Assembly (NCBI RefSeq): GCF_013450295.1
Contig: NZ_SKBR01000004.1
Location: 372,001 to 436,000, forward strand
Length of the DNA stretch: 64,000 nt
Reading direction: 5' to 3'
From: Streptomyces sp. AJS327
Lineage (GTDB): Bacteria > Actinomycetota > Actinomycetes > Streptomycetales > Streptomycetaceae
Shown here: one piece after another, positions 1 through 13,427 of the stretch
How positions within the stretch are numbered: position 1 is the first letter of the stretch
How the letters are laid out: the number at the start of each line of letters is the position of its first letter
Notes under the pieces: model-generated
What the model was told of the DNA's origin: nothing
The model's input: only the letters and a program-made list of their open reading frames with translations
Database searches by the model: none
Translations under genes and position numbers: made by a program

Positions 1-5329
<5,329 letters not shown>

Positions 5330-5340
5330 CTCGTAGCCCT

Positions 5341-6687
5341 CTAGAACAGCGGCGCGGCACTGGGCGCGCGGAGCGAACCCAGGTGCTTGTGCCACAGGTG
5401 GTCGGGGTTCTCCTCGACTTGCCGGGTGATCTCCCGCATCGCGGTGAGCGCCTTGGGCTCGCCGTCGTCGTACACGTCGCCCTGGAGCATCTTGAGCACG
5501 TCCAGCCGGTACCGCGGGTCCTGCACGAAGGCGGTGAAGAGGATGTTGAGCCGGTAGTAGAGCGAGATGAACTCGTACCAGTTGCCCACCGCGCGGCGGA
5601 GCTTGGACTCGTAGGTGTGGAAGGCCGCCTTGCTGAAGTCGCCCTTCTCCGCCGCGGCGATGATGTCCGCGCTCAGGATGCGGGCGCCGTTCATGGCGAC
5701 GCTGACCCCGCTGGAGAAGATCGGGTCGACGAAGCGCGCCGCGTCCCCGACGAGCGCCCAGCCGTCGCCGCAGATCTGCTTCATGGCGTAGCTGTAGTCG
5801 CCCTCGGTCTTGAACGGGCGTACCCGCTGCGAGTTCTGGAGCGCCTCGTGCAGGTCCGGGCGGCTGGACACGCACTCCCAGAAGAAGCCCTCCAGGTCCG
5901 AACTGGACGCCTGGACGTGCTTCTTCTGCGTGACGACCCCGACACTGGTGATGGTGTCGGTGATCGGGATCTGCCACACCCAGGTGTCGGTGATCGGCAG
6001 GAAGTGGATGAAGATGTAGTCGGCCTGGTCCTTGTCGACCGCGAGCGCGCCCCGGTCGAGGTTGTCGAACCAGCTGTGGATCGCGTACTGGTTGAAGACC
6101 GGGTCGCTCACCTTCAGCTTGTGCTGGCGGCCGAGGAAGGTGTGCCGCCCACTCGCGTCGACGACCATCCGCACCGTGACCGACGCCTCGCTGCCGCCCA
6201 TCGGGACGATGACGCGGGGATTCGGCCCGTCGAAGTCCACCCGGCGAATACGGGTGCCCTCGTAGACCTTCGCGCCCAGGCTCGCCGCGTGCTGGAGCAT
6301 CATCAGGTCGAACTTCCCACGGTCCACGTGGTACGTGTAATCCTGGTTGACGCCCAGCTGCTCGCGCTCGTTGAACTCGACCAGCGCCGACCGGAATCCG
6401 TGGGACATTCCCTCGAACCCCATCGTCGGAATTCCCTTGTCGGTGGCCGAGGTCCAGGCGGCACCGTACTTCCTGGGGAAACCGGCCTCCTCCATCTGCG
6501 GCAGGAACCCGATGTCCGCCAGCACCGGCGTCGTGGCCGGTATCAGGGACTCGCCCACGTGCTCACGTGGGAAGTTCTCCCCCTCGAACACCACGCAGCT
6601 GAGTCCCGCCTTCGACAGGTACGACGCGGCCGTGGAACCGGCCGGGCCTCCCCCGATGATGCCTATATCGAAGTCGACGTCCGACAC
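5341..6687 (-). CDS. FAD-dependent halogenase (phenol/pyrrole type)
   Basis: A 448-residue flavin-dependent halogenase that would chlorinate or brominate an electron-rich group, probably on the polyketide or a carrier-bound precursor, using FADH2 from a separate flavin reductase. Seen: GGGPAGS nucleotide-binding loop near residues 12-18, conserved Lys in FPRKYG (Lys73), the halogenase signature WVWQIP at 236-241, and GDAARFVDPIFSSGV, a second flavin-contact motif. Length and motifs fit the family (CmlS/PltA-like group). The start is GTG at 6687 behind a purine-rich GGAAGGGGAAAG. It lies between the MDR gene (52 nt upstream) and the PKS (11 nt downstream), all on the minus strand, so it belongs to the PKS operon. 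Substrate (free, ACP- or peptidyl-carrier-bound) cannot be told from sequence alone. Confidence 0.93.
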   Translation of the reverse strand: MSDVDFDIGIIGGGPAGSTAASYLSKAGLSCVVFEGENFPREHVGESLIPATTPVLADIGFLPQMEEAGFPRKYGAAWTSATDKGIPTMGFEGMSHGFRSALVEFNEREQLGVNQDYTYHVDRGKFDLMMLQHAASLGAKVYEGTRIRRVDFDGPNPRVIVPMGGSEASVTVRMVVDASGRHTFLGRQHKLKVSDPVFNQYAIHSWFDNLDRGALAVDKDQADYIFIHFLPITDTWVWQIPITDTITSVGVVTQKKHVQASSSDLEGFFWECVSSRPDLHEALQNSQRVRPFKTEGDYSYAMKQICGDGWALVGDAARFVDPIFSSGVSVAMNGARILSADIIAAAEKGDFSKAAFHTYESKLRRAVGNWYEFISLYYRLNILFTAFVQDPRYRLDVLKMLQGDVYDDGEPKALTAMREITRQVEENPDHLWHKHLGSLRAPSAAPLF

Positions 6688-6739
6688 AGCTTTCCCCTTC
6701 CAGGTGAGTGAGTTCGGTTCACGAAACGAAGAACGGTAC

Positions 6740-7924
6740 TCACTGAACGTTGATTTGAAAGAGCGGGAAATAGGAATCGAGGTTCCCGCTCGCGTAGTCC
6801 CGCGCCAGCTCGGGAATCTCGTCGAACTGGTAGACGCGCTGGTCGCCGAGTTCGACCATCCAGCCGGACTCCTCCTGGAACTCCAGAATCTCCTCGATGT
6901 CGGAGAACCGGCAGGCGTGGGTGTGGACGTGGATGTGGCGCTTGATGCACTCGTTGGCCCGCGCGGTCTCCAGGCGCATGCCGTGCTTCCAGCCCACGGT
7001 CGTCAGCACCCCCTGCCGCCCCAGCGCGCGCAGCGTCGCCCGGTACACCGGACGCCCGATGTTGTCGATGATCACTGCGGCGCCGCGGCGGCCGCTCAGC
7101 TCCTGGATCGTGCGGAGGAAGACCCGCTCGGACTGCTGGTAGCGGCGGCGGTACTCCGGATCGGACGCGAACTTCCCCTCGTCGTGGTCGAGATCGGGGA
7201 AGGTCCGGCGGTCCACCGGGATCATGCCCTTGGCCTCGATCTCGGCCAGCCGCTTCGGGCTGCTCGACGCCATCGCCGCCACGAACCCGTCCCGCTGGGC
7301 CAGTTCCAGCTCGGCCACGGCGACGCCGCCGCCCCAGCCGAAGACCAGCGGCCGCGGGTCCAGCTCGGCCGGGTTCCGCCGTACCTGCGACATCCAGCAG
7401 GCGTACGTGACCCGCCAGTTGTCCCAGGCGGTCCAGTACCGGCCGTAGGACGCGGCCCACTGCTGCGGCGTGTAGCGGGAGTTCTCCGGTAGCGGCAGCA
7501 GCAGATGCTCACCGATCTTGGTCTGCCGCGCCAGCACCCCGATGGTCCCCGGGGCGTCGTAGGCGTGCACGAGCTTGACGTAGCCGTGCTCGTCGGTCCG
7601 GGCGAACGCCTGCGTCAGGCACAGGTCGCCCTCCCGTACGCGGGTGACGGCCCGGCCCGGGCGCACCACCCGGACCGCCGCGAAGTTGCCGATCACCATG
7701 CGGTCCTCGCCCCGCTGTCGGCACACGTCCACCGGCGTCCGCTCCAGGGCGTGGCCCATGTTCGCCTCCCAGGAACCGAAGAGCGGTTCCACCAGGACCT
7801 CGTTTTCCGCGAGGTCCGGAAACGTGAACTCCTCCCTTACGAGTTCTCCCGGGACGGGTTCCTCCGAGCTTGCCTGGGCAGGGCCCGCATGCAATACCCA
7901 TGCCTCGGTACTGATCACGCCCAT
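6740..7924 (-). CDS. Medium-chain dehydrogenase/reductase (MDR) family oxidoreductase of the PKS cluster
   Basis: A 394-residue MDR-superfamily protein, likely NAD(P)H dependent, acting on a cluster intermediate as a trans-acting enoyl or alcohol reductase. The N-terminal GroES-like part (about 20-150) and a Rossmann part (about 190-330) can be followed, with FGWGGGVAVAELELA as the glycine-rich turn. The usual catalytic zinc ligands of alcohol dehydrogenases are not evident, so it may be a zinc-free reductase. A clear AGGAGG lies just before ATG at 7924. It sits downstream of the enoyl-reductase gene (151-nt gap) and upstream of the halogenase. It resembles crotonyl-CoA reductase-like MDR proteins only in fold; I cannot name the substrate. 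Confidence 0.8.
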   Translation of the reverse strand: MGVISTEAWVLHAGPAQASSEEPVPGELVREEFTFPDLAENEVLVEPLFGSWEANMGHALERTPVDVCRQRGEDRMVIGNFAAVRVVRPGRAVTRVREGDLCLTQAFARTDEHGYVKLVHAYDAPGTIGVLARQTKIGEHLLLPLPENSRYTPQQWAASYGRYWTAWDNWRVTYACWMSQVRRNPAELDPRPLVFGWGGGVAVAELELAQRDGFVAAMASSSPKRLAEIEAKGMIPVDRRTFPDLDHDEGKFASDPEYRRRYQQSERVFLRTIQELSGRRGAAVIIDNIGRPVYRATLRALGRQGVLTTVGWKHGMRLETARANECIKRHIHVHTHACRFSDIEEILEFQEESGWMVELGDQRVYQFDEIPELARDYASGNLDSYFPLFQINVQ

Positions 7925-8075
7925 AACCTCCTGGCAGCGGAATACGTCCGTTTCCGGGGAGAACTCCGGCCGAGGTCCCCGAGTGGTGGGACGAAATGTA
8001 TGAGTGGCCTCCGCGCCGTGTCTTCCGTCGCCCTGATGAACTCCCCCTCGGCGCCGAAAGGATGAGCATCGTCCT

Positions 8076-8864
8076 TTAGGGGGAGGTGGCCGTCGACGGA
8101 CCCACCGCGTGCGCCCCGCCGTCCACGCGCACGATCTCTCCGGTGACGGCGGGCATCCAGTCCGAGAACAGCGCGCAGACCACCCGGGCCACCGGCTCCC
8201 CGTCGTGCACGTCCCAGCCCAGCGGCGCCCGGTACGGCCAGGCGTCGCTGACCGCCTCGGCCCCCGGGATCGCCCGCGCCGCCGCCGTCCGCAGCGGACC
8301 GGCCGCCACCAGGTTCACCCGCGTCCCCTGTCCGCCCAGGTCACGGGCGAGATAGCGGGCGCACCCCTCCAGCGTCGTCTTGGCGACGCCCATCCAGTCG
8401 TACGCGTGCCAGGCGACCGACGAGTCGAAGTCCAGCCCCACCACCGAGCCGCCCCCGGACCGGGCCAGCAGCGGGGAGAACGCCCTGCCCAGCGCGACGA
8501 AGGAGTAGGCGGAGACCTCCATCGCGCTGGCCACCTCCGGCCACCGGGCGTCCAGGAAACCGCCGCCCAGCGCGGCCCGCGGCGCGTGCGCGACCGCGTG
8601 CAGCACCCCGTCCAGCTCGCCCCAGCGTCCCTCCAGGTCCGCGACCACGGTGTCCAGTTGGTCCTCGCGGGTGACGTCCAGCTCCAGCACGTCCGTCGGC
8701 CGCGGCAGCCGCGCGGCGACCCGCTCCGTCAGCCGCAGCCCGCGGCCGAACCCGGTCAGCACCACCTCGGCGCCCTGTTCCTGGGCGAGCCGGGCCACCT
8801 GCCAGGCGATTGACTTCTCCGTGAGTACGCCCGTCACCAGAAGGCGCTTGTTCTCCAGCAGCAT
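8076..8864 (-). CDS. fabI-like: Enoyl-[acyl-carrier-protein] reductase, FabI/InhA type
   Basis: A 262-residue SDR-fold enoyl-ACP reductase, normally the NADH-dependent last step of type II fatty acid elongation. Seen: N-terminal LLVTGVLTEKSIAWQVARL (FabI-type cofactor loop with the SIAW motif), GLDFDSSVAW, and the catalytic Tyr-x6-Lys in AYDWMGVAKTTLE, very like InhA's YNWMTVAK. The C-terminus ends with TGEIVRVDGGAHAVG. In Streptomyces the housekeeping copy normally follows fabG; no fabG is here, and the gene heads a PKS/halogenase operon. It may be a target-duplicate giving self-resistance, or a trans-acting enoyl reductase for the polyketide. Start ATG 8864 has GGAGGA nine bases upstream. 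Confidence 0.92.
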   Translation of the reverse strand: MLLENKRLLVTGVLTEKSIAWQVARLAQEQGAEVVLTGFGRGLRLTERVAARLPRPTDVLELDVTREDQLDTVVADLEGRWGELDGVLHAVAHAPRAALGGGFLDARWPEVASAMEVSAYSFVALGRAFSPLLARSGGGSVVGLDFDSSVAWHAYDWMGVAKTTLEGCARYLARDLGGQGTRVNLVAAGPLRTAAARAIPGAEAVSDAWPYRAPLGWDVHDGEPVARVVCALFSDWMPAVTGEIVRVDGGAHAVGPSTATSP

Positions 8865-9027
8865 CCCAAAAGAATCCTCCGGCGGGCCGCCGATGAATAC
8901 GACACCAGGTGCTCCTCCCTACGAAGGACCGCGACCGCCGTCGCCGGGCTAATTCGTCACTGCGAAGGAATGCCGCACCGTGGCCCCGCCAAGTACAGTC
9001 CACCCACCCAAGTATCCGGAGAGTGGT
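8865..9027. promoter_or_regulatory. Divergent promoter region of the PKS operon and the SCP2-like gene
   Basis: A 163-base gap between two divergent starts, so it should carry the promoter of the leftward fabI-like/MDR/halogenase/PKS operon and of the rightward SCP2-like gene. GGAGAG at 9018-9023 is the ribosome binding site of the latter. I see no convincing operator palindrome. Confidence 0.55.
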
Positions 9028-9423
9028 ATGGCGATGATCAAGTATTTGTCCCCGGAGTATCTGGCGGAGCTGGAGAAGCGCGGCGGGCGGCTGCCCGAAC
9101 GGCCGGGACTCCACGTCGAACTGCAACACCACATTCGCGACGCGCCGGAGGAAGGGGAGATCGCCTACTACTTCCGCATCGAGGACGGCCGGTTGCGGGA
9201 GGCGCGGCGCGGCACCCTGGAGAACCCCATGTGCTCCCTGCGGATGACCTACGCCACCAGCGTCAAGCTCACCCTCAACGAGATCAAGCCGCTCGTCGGG
9301 CTGGTCACCGGCCGCATCCGTCCCGGTGGGGACGTGGCCCGGCTGCGCACCATGATGCCCTCGCTCCAGTCCCCCGAGTACGAGCGGGTGACGTCCGAGG
9401 TGAACGGCATGACCCGGTTCTGA
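9028..9423 (+). CDS. Small SCP2-like (sterol-carrier-type lipid-binding) protein
   Basis: A 131-residue soluble protein. The pattern EIAYYFRIEDGRL...NPMCSLRMTYATSVKL...GLVTGRIRPGGDVARLRTMMP is that of the SCP2 fold, in which the GRI..GGDVARL strand-helix closes a hydrophobic tunnel for acyl or sterol ligands. ATG 9028 is preferred over upstream starts because GGAGAG lies six bases before it; a second ATG is two codons in. It is divergent from the enoyl-reductase gene, sharing its promoter gap, so it may bind or present an acyl intermediate of the neighbouring cluster. The family call is from pattern recognition; the ligand and the pathway link are inference. Confidence 0.72.
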   Translation: MAMIKYLSPEYLAELEKRGGRLPERPGLHVELQHHIRDAPEEGEIAYYFRIEDGRLREARRGTLENPMCSLRMTYATSVKLTLNEIKPLVGLVTGRIRPGGDVARLRTMMPSLQSPEYERVTSEVNGMTRF

Positions 9424-9783
9424 CCCCGTCCGACCGCACCCCGGCGCCCCAACACCCGTCCCTCCGCCCCCTCTTCAGAGGTGGATGCCCGGCCCCGGCG
9501 CCGACGGGTGCGGCCCCGGGTCGCGCCACGGCTCCCGCCTCCGGGCCGGACCGGGCGCACCCCAGTCGTGAAGTGCCCCGCACCCGCCCGCCGTTCCGGC
9601 CCCCGGCGGGCGCTGTTCTGTGCCCGGGCTTCCGTGGAGGGGAAGTTGGGGTACGCGGACGGGGACCGCGCGGGGCCTACGGGCCGTTCCGCGCGCCGAC
9701 CACACGGCGCCCTCCGAGAAGCACGGTCATCTCACTCGGGCCCAAGACCCCGTAGCCGGACGGTCGTTCGGGTCCGGTAGTCG
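9424..9783. other. Gene-free spacer at the edge of the PKS cluster
   Basis: No reading frame here looks protein-like. It lies between two convergent genes and probably holds only terminators. It marks the apparent right border of the biosynthetic cluster. Confidence 0.6.
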
Positions 9784-10224
9784 TCAGCCCGGTTCGTGGT
9801 GGGCGAGCACCCGGCCGAGGAGGCGGGTCAGCGTCGCCCGGTCCTCGGCGGACAGCGGCTGGAGCAGGTCGTCCTGTACCCGGTCGAGTACCTGGTCCAT
9901 GCGCCGCAGTTGCTGGGCGCCGTCCGGGGTGAGGGTCACCCGGTTCCGCCGCCCGTGGTGCTGGTCCGGCTCCTTGTCCACGAAGCCCTTCCCGGCGAGT
10001 TCGTTGACGGCGGCCACCACGTCGCTCCGGTCCACCCGGCACCGTCTGCCCAACTCGGCCTGGCTGGCCGCCCCGAACTCGTGCAGCGCGGCCAGGATGC
10101 GGTAGTGGTACCCACGCGCGTCCACGGCGGTGAAGCCGTCGAACGCCAGTCGACGGGCGTGTATGGCCAGTTGGCTGATCAGCCAACTCGGCTTCTCCGT
10201 CAGGCGATCCGGGATCTCGTCCAT
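9784..10224 (-). CDS. MarR-family transcriptional regulator
   Basis: A 146-residue winged-helix repressor. N-terminal dimer helix (PSWLISQLAIHARRLA), recognition region ASQAELGRRCRVDRSDVVAAVNELAGKGFVDKE, wing DQHHGRRNRVTLTPDGAQQL, and a C-terminal dimerisation helix give the standard MarR layout and length. The start is ATG 10224; the frame is open far upstream, but that part is low-complexity and lacks homology. A perfect 17-bp palindrome 17 bases upstream of the start suggests autorepression. No transporter or enzyme is co-transcribed, so the ligand is unknown; control of the neighbouring PKS cluster is possible but unproven. Confidence 0.9.
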   Translation of the reverse strand: MDEIPDRLTEKPSWLISQLAIHARRLAFDGFTAVDARGYHYRILAALHEFGAASQAELGRRCRVDRSDVVAAVNELAGKGFVDKEPDQHHGRRNRVTLTPDGAQQLRRMDQVLDRVQDDLLQPLSAEDRATLTRLLGRVLAHHEPG

Positions 10225-10241
10225 GACCACCACGCTATCAG

Positions 10242-10258
10242 TGTTGGTTACACCAACA
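10242..10258. promoter_or_regulatory. MarR operator palindrome
   Basis: TGTTGGT-TAC-ACCAACA, a perfect 7-3-7 inverted repeat just upstream of the MarR start. A second, imperfect copy (TGGGTGTCACCAACA) lies at about 10273-10287. The pair is typical of an autoregulated MarR promoter. Confidence 0.75.
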
Positions 10259-10577
10259 TCGTGTCGTGGTGTGGGTGTCACCAACACCGCCCGGAATGAG
10301 GCGGGTGACCCTCGCCTGGACGCGGGACCGGTAGCCCGCCCGAGCCTCCGAGCCCCGAGCCCCGGGTTCCGTACCCCGAGTCCGGAGTCCGTCGGTCCCC
10401 AACTGCCCGGCACCGCCCGGCGGTCGGCACCCGATGACCGGAGCGCGGCGGCGCGGGGGCGCCGGGGGGAGAGGGGGAACGGGCGACGGAGCGCGGGCGC
10501 GGGTGCGCGGACCGCGTGGGGCCGCGCGGGAGGTGGTGCCCACGTCCCGCGCGGGGTCGTGCGGACGGTGGCGGTGC
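10259..10577. other. Gene-free spacer between the MarR and MFS genes
   Basis: Besides the second MarR half-operator near 10273-10287, no coding or structured element is convincing. It should hold the MarR promoter and the 3' end signals of the MFS gene. Confidence 0.6.
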
Positions 10578-11891
10578 TCACGTCCCGGGTGGGCGGGTGC
10601 CCGTCGTCCCCTCGCCGCACCCCTCCACAACGACGGTGCGGTCGGGGCCGGTTGAACACCCCGGTGCCGTACGACCGGGCGCGGTCCCCTCTCCGGTCGG
10701 CCGCCGGCCGGTGGGGGAGGGGTGCGGTGGCCGAACAACCTTCGTGGCGACGCGCGTTGGCCTCCTCGCGGCCCCGATCCAGCCGGTGAGGATGAGGGTG
10801 AGGAGCACCGGCGGCAGCGCCCACGCGGCGAGGTCGGAGGCGCGCGTCCCGCTCGACAGCAGGGAGCTGCCCACCGCGGCGCCCGCTGCGGAGCCGAGGT
10901 ACATCGCCGCCATCTGGAAGGCGATCACCGGCGTGGCCGTCTGGGGCCGTCCGGCGGTGAGCGCCTGTTGCAGGGTGGGCACGCAGGCCCAGCCGCTCGC
11001 GCCCCACAGAGCCGTGGCGAGGAGCCACGCGACGGGCGAGGAGGTCGTCCACAGCACGCCGAACGACGCCGCCAGGGCGCCCGGCAGGACGGCGAGCGGC
11101 ACGCGTGGCCCGAACCGGTCCAGGACTCCGCCGATCAGCGCCGATCCGGTGACCCCGCCCACGCCCCACGCCCAGACCAGCGCGAACCCCCAGTCGTCCA
11201 GCTGGCGTTGGTCGGCCATGGGCAGTAGGTAGGTGTACAGCCCGAGGCTGGCCACGCCGAGGAGGAACGCCGCCACGACGCCGAGGACGGTCCGGCGCGA
11301 GCGCAGCACGCCCAGCACTGGCCGCCGGTCCGCCCCGGCCAGCGACGGCAGGGTGTGCGCCCGGGCGGCGAGCGCGGCCATGCTGAGCAGGCCGACGGCG
11401 ACGACCAGCGCCATGGTCCACCGCCAGCCGAGACGGTCCCCGACGAGCATGCCGACCGGCACGCCCGCCACCGTCCCGGTGGACAGGCCGAAGGTGACCA
11501 GCGACATCGCGCGGCCCCGCTCGTGCTCGGCGGCCATAGCGGCGGCCGTCGCCGTGGCGACCGCCGTGAGCACCCCGGCGCCCGCGCCCGCGACGACGCG
11601 CGACACCAGGAAGACCTCCACCCCCGGCGCCAGGGCCGTCATGAGGTTGCCCAGGTTGAACACCCCCAGTGCGGCCAGCAGTACCCGGGCCGTCCCGCCG
11701 CGGGTCACGCGGTCCGCCAGTAGCGGACCGGCGAGCGCGTACGCTCCGGTGAACGCCGTCACCCCGAGCCCGATCGTGGCCACCGTGGTGGTCAGCGAGT
11801 CCGCGATGGACGGCAGGACCCCGGCGAGGACGTAGGCGTCGATGCCGAGGGCGACGGCCGCGCACACCAGCGGCCAGAGACGGCGTATCAC
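10578..11891 (-). CDS. MFS efflux transporter (DHA1-like)
   Basis: A 437-residue integral membrane protein with about 12 hydrophobic helices. Seen: first helix LWPLVCAAVALGIDAYVLAGVLP, the inter-helix 2-3 motif AGPLLADRVTRGGTARVLL, RVVAGAGAGVLTAVATATAAAM for helices 4-5, and GIPVG-like GVPVGMLVGDRLGWRWTM, as in drug-proton antiporters of the AraJ/DHA1 type. Start GTG 11891 overlaps the ArsR stop by four bases (GTGA), showing translational coupling. The last 60 residues are low-complexity and Gly/Arg/Pro rich, as if the gene has lost its original stop. Likely exports a small toxic molecule sensed by the ArsR partner; substrate unknown. Confidence 0.9.
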   Translation of the reverse strand: MIRRLWPLVCAAVALGIDAYVLAGVLPSIADSLTTTVATIGLGVTAFTGAYALAGPLLADRVTRGGTARVLLAALGVFNLGNLMTALAPGVEVFLVSRVVAGAGAGVLTAVATATAAAMAAEHERGRAMSLVTFGLSTGTVAGVPVGMLVGDRLGWRWTMALVVAVGLLSMAALAARAHTLPSLAGADRRPVLGVLRSRRTVLGVVAAFLLGVASLGLYTYLLPMADQRQLDDWGFALVWAWGVGGVTGSALIGGVLDRFGPRVPLAVLPGALAASFGVLWTTSSPVAWLLATALWGASGWACVPTLQQALTAGRPQTATPVIAFQMAAMYLGSAAGAAVGSSLLSSGTRASDLAAWALPPVLLTLILTGWIGAARRPTRVATKVVRPPHPSPTGRRPTGEGTAPGRTAPGCSTGPDRTVVVEGCGEGTTGTRPPGT

Positions 11892-12220
11892 TCCGTCACC
11901 GGCCCCGACTCCGGGTATCCGGTCAGCACGGTGTCGATCAGCCCCGGGAACCGTTCCTCCAGGTCCTCCCGGCGCAGGCGGATCATGCACTTCCGTCCCT
12001 CGGCGCGGACGAACACCACCCCGGACTCGCGCAGCAGGCTCGTGTGGTGGGTGAGCGTCGAGCGGGGCAGGTCCGGGCCCAGCTCGACGCTGTCGACCTC
12101 GCCCCGCTCGGCGAGCGTCCGGACCATCGTCAGCCGCAGTGGCTCGCTCAGCGCGAACAGGACCCTCGGCATCGCGATCTCGTCGGTGCCGGGGTGCTGG
12201 TAGACCCTCGCCGGAGTCAT
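11888..12220 (-). CDS. ArsR-family winged-helix repressor
   Basis: A 110-residue ArsR/SmtB-type repressor. FALSEPLRLTMVRTLAERGEVDSVEL is the N-terminal half, LPRSTLTHHTSLLRESGVVFVRAEGRK is helix-turn-helix plus wing. There is no obvious metal-binding Cys pair in the recognition helix, so it may sense an organic ligand. Stop overlaps the MFS start, so it is the first gene of an arsR-mfs operon and probably represses it through direct repeats upstream of its start (12242-12277). Start ATG 12220. Confidence 0.88.
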   Translation of the reverse strand: MTPARVYQHPGTDEIAMPRVLFALSEPLRLTMVRTLAERGEVDSVELGPDLPRSTLTHHTSLLRESGVVFVRAEGRKCMIRLRREDLEERFPGLIDTVLTGYPESGPVTE

Positions 12221-12241
12221 GGCCCTCTCCTATCGTTCGGC

Positions 12242-12277
12242 AATTCTCGCACGATGATAGTTCGAAAATTCTCGCAC
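12242..12277. promoter_or_regulatory. Direct-repeat operator candidate of the arsR-mfs operon
   Basis: AATTCTCGCAC occurs at 12242-12252 and again at 12267-12277, 25 bp apart (start to start), in an AT-rich island upstream of the ArsR start, with TTCGAA between. Position and spacing fit an ArsR-type operator overlapping the promoter. Confidence 0.6.
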
Positions 12278-12335
12278 AATCAAGCCGTGTCGCCCCGGTG
12301 AGCGGGGAGGCGACCGTGCGCACCGTGTCTACTCG

Positions 12336-12365
12336 CTACAGAGCGTGATGTAACCTCTGCTACAT
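12336..12365. promoter_or_regulatory. Palindromic operator candidate before the chrB-like gene
   Basis: ATGTAACCTCTGCTACAT (12348-12365) is an 18-bp near-perfect palindrome; a further CTACA half-site lies at 12336-12340. It ends nine bases before the chosen GTG start, so a protein bound here would block transcription or initiation. The cognate regulator is not evident. Confidence 0.5.
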
Positions 12366-12373
12366 TGCCCGGC

Positions 12374-12952
12374 GTGACGAACGGACAATCGGCTGGGGAA
12401 CCGGCGGAACGCTGGCTCCTCGTCGTACTGAAACCGCCGGCGAAACCCTCCCGGCACCGGGTCGCCGTCTGGCGGGAACTGCGCAGGATCGGCGCGCTCT
12501 CCCTCGGGCCCGGCATCTGGGCCGTCCCCGACGTACCGGTCTTCACCGACGGCCTCTCCCGGGCCCTCGGCCTCACGGAACAGTCCGGAGGGCAGGCCAT
12601 GACGCTCCAGGCGTCCGGCCGGGGCCCGGAGGACGCCGACCGCCTCAAAGCGTTGTTCACCGCCGCACGCTCCGAGGACTGGACCGAATTCCTCACCGAC
12701 TGCGGGAAGTTCGAGAACGAGTTGGCCAACGGGATCCGCAACGCCAGGTTCACCCTCGCCGAACTGGAGGAAGAGGAGCAGTCGCTGGAACGCCTCCGGC
12801 GCTGGCACCGCGACCTGACCGCGCGCGACGTCTTCGGCTCCCCGGAGGCGGCGGAGGCGGCCGAACGACTCAGGCGGTGCACCACCGCCTGCGAGGACTA
12901 CGCCGAACGCGTCCTCCACTCCCTGCACCAGACCCCCGGCGACGGCCGGTGA
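12374..12952 (+). CDS. ChrB N-terminal-domain protein (chromate-resistance regulator type)
   Basis: A 192-residue protein. WLLVVLKPPAKPSRHRVAVWRELRRIGA followed by LGPGIWAVPD is the hallmark of the ChrB N-terminal domain; the C-terminal half is helical with a Glu-rich stretch (TLAELEEEEQSLERLRRWHRDL). Members are linked to chromate sensing, but many actinobacterial copies sit next to an MFS transporter and have no shown function. GTG 12374 is preferred; a TTG nine bases upstream is in frame. The stop overlaps (GTGA) the start of an MFS gene now decayed, so this gene has lost its usual partner. Confidence 0.85.
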   Translation: MTNGQSAGEPAERWLLVVLKPPAKPSRHRVAVWRELRRIGALSLGPGIWAVPDVPVFTDGLSRALGLTEQSGGQAMTLQASGRGPEDADRLKALFTAARSEDWTEFLTDCGKFENELANGIRNARFTLAELEEEEQSLERLRRWHRDLTARDVFGSPEAAEAAERLRRCTTACEDYAERVLHSLHQTPGDGR

Positions 12953-13245
12953 CCACCGGAACGCCCCAACAGGCAGCCCCCGCACGGCAGATGTGGCCGC
13001 AGTACGCGGCCGGTCTCACCACCGCCCTCGTGCCCACGGCAACGCCGCCAACCTCGGCGGCTTCTCCGACGACGCCGTCCCCCGCTGTTGGTGCCCGGCG
13101 GCCTGCTCGCCACTACGACGGCGCCGAAGTGCCCCTCAGGCCCGTCCTCGGCACCCTCGCCGACCGGATCGGCGCCCGCCCGGTCATGACCGGCGGACCG
13201 GTGGCCTTCGCCGACGCCTCCGCGCTGTACGTCGCCGCCCCCTGA
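12949..13245 (+). pseudogene. Decayed MFS transporter, partner of the ChrB-type gene
   Basis: Begins as a normal coupled gene (GTG overlapping the chrB stop) with RQMWPQYAAGLTTA, then the homologous sequence jumps to another frame (HGNAANLGGFSDDAV) and back again (YDGAEVPLRPVLGTLADRIGARPV), ending at a stop after ALYVAAP. These three pieces, in order, are the N-terminal 80-100 residues of the MFS transporter that commonly follows chrB in Streptomyces; the rest (about 300 residues) is gone. So at least two frameshifts plus a large deletion have inactivated it. Confidence 0.82.
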
Positions 13246-13427
13246 CGCCACCCGCCACCAGCCACACCGGCCCCCAACACCCCACCGGCCACCAGGGGTT
13301 CCGTCTCTGGTGGACCCCGCGACGGGCCTCCGGGTCCGTGGCGGTGCCCGGAAGACGAGGCGAGGAGGCGGAAGACGACCGGTGAAGGGCCCCACGGATC
13401 CGGGTGTGACATGCGAGAATTCGGCTC

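Noticed and set aside
9784..11865. A 693-codon leftward frame containing the MarR protein
   Set aside because: Only its last 146 codons are MarR-like; the rest is antisense/frame-shifted reading of the MFS gene and spacer, rich in Arg/Gly/Pro.
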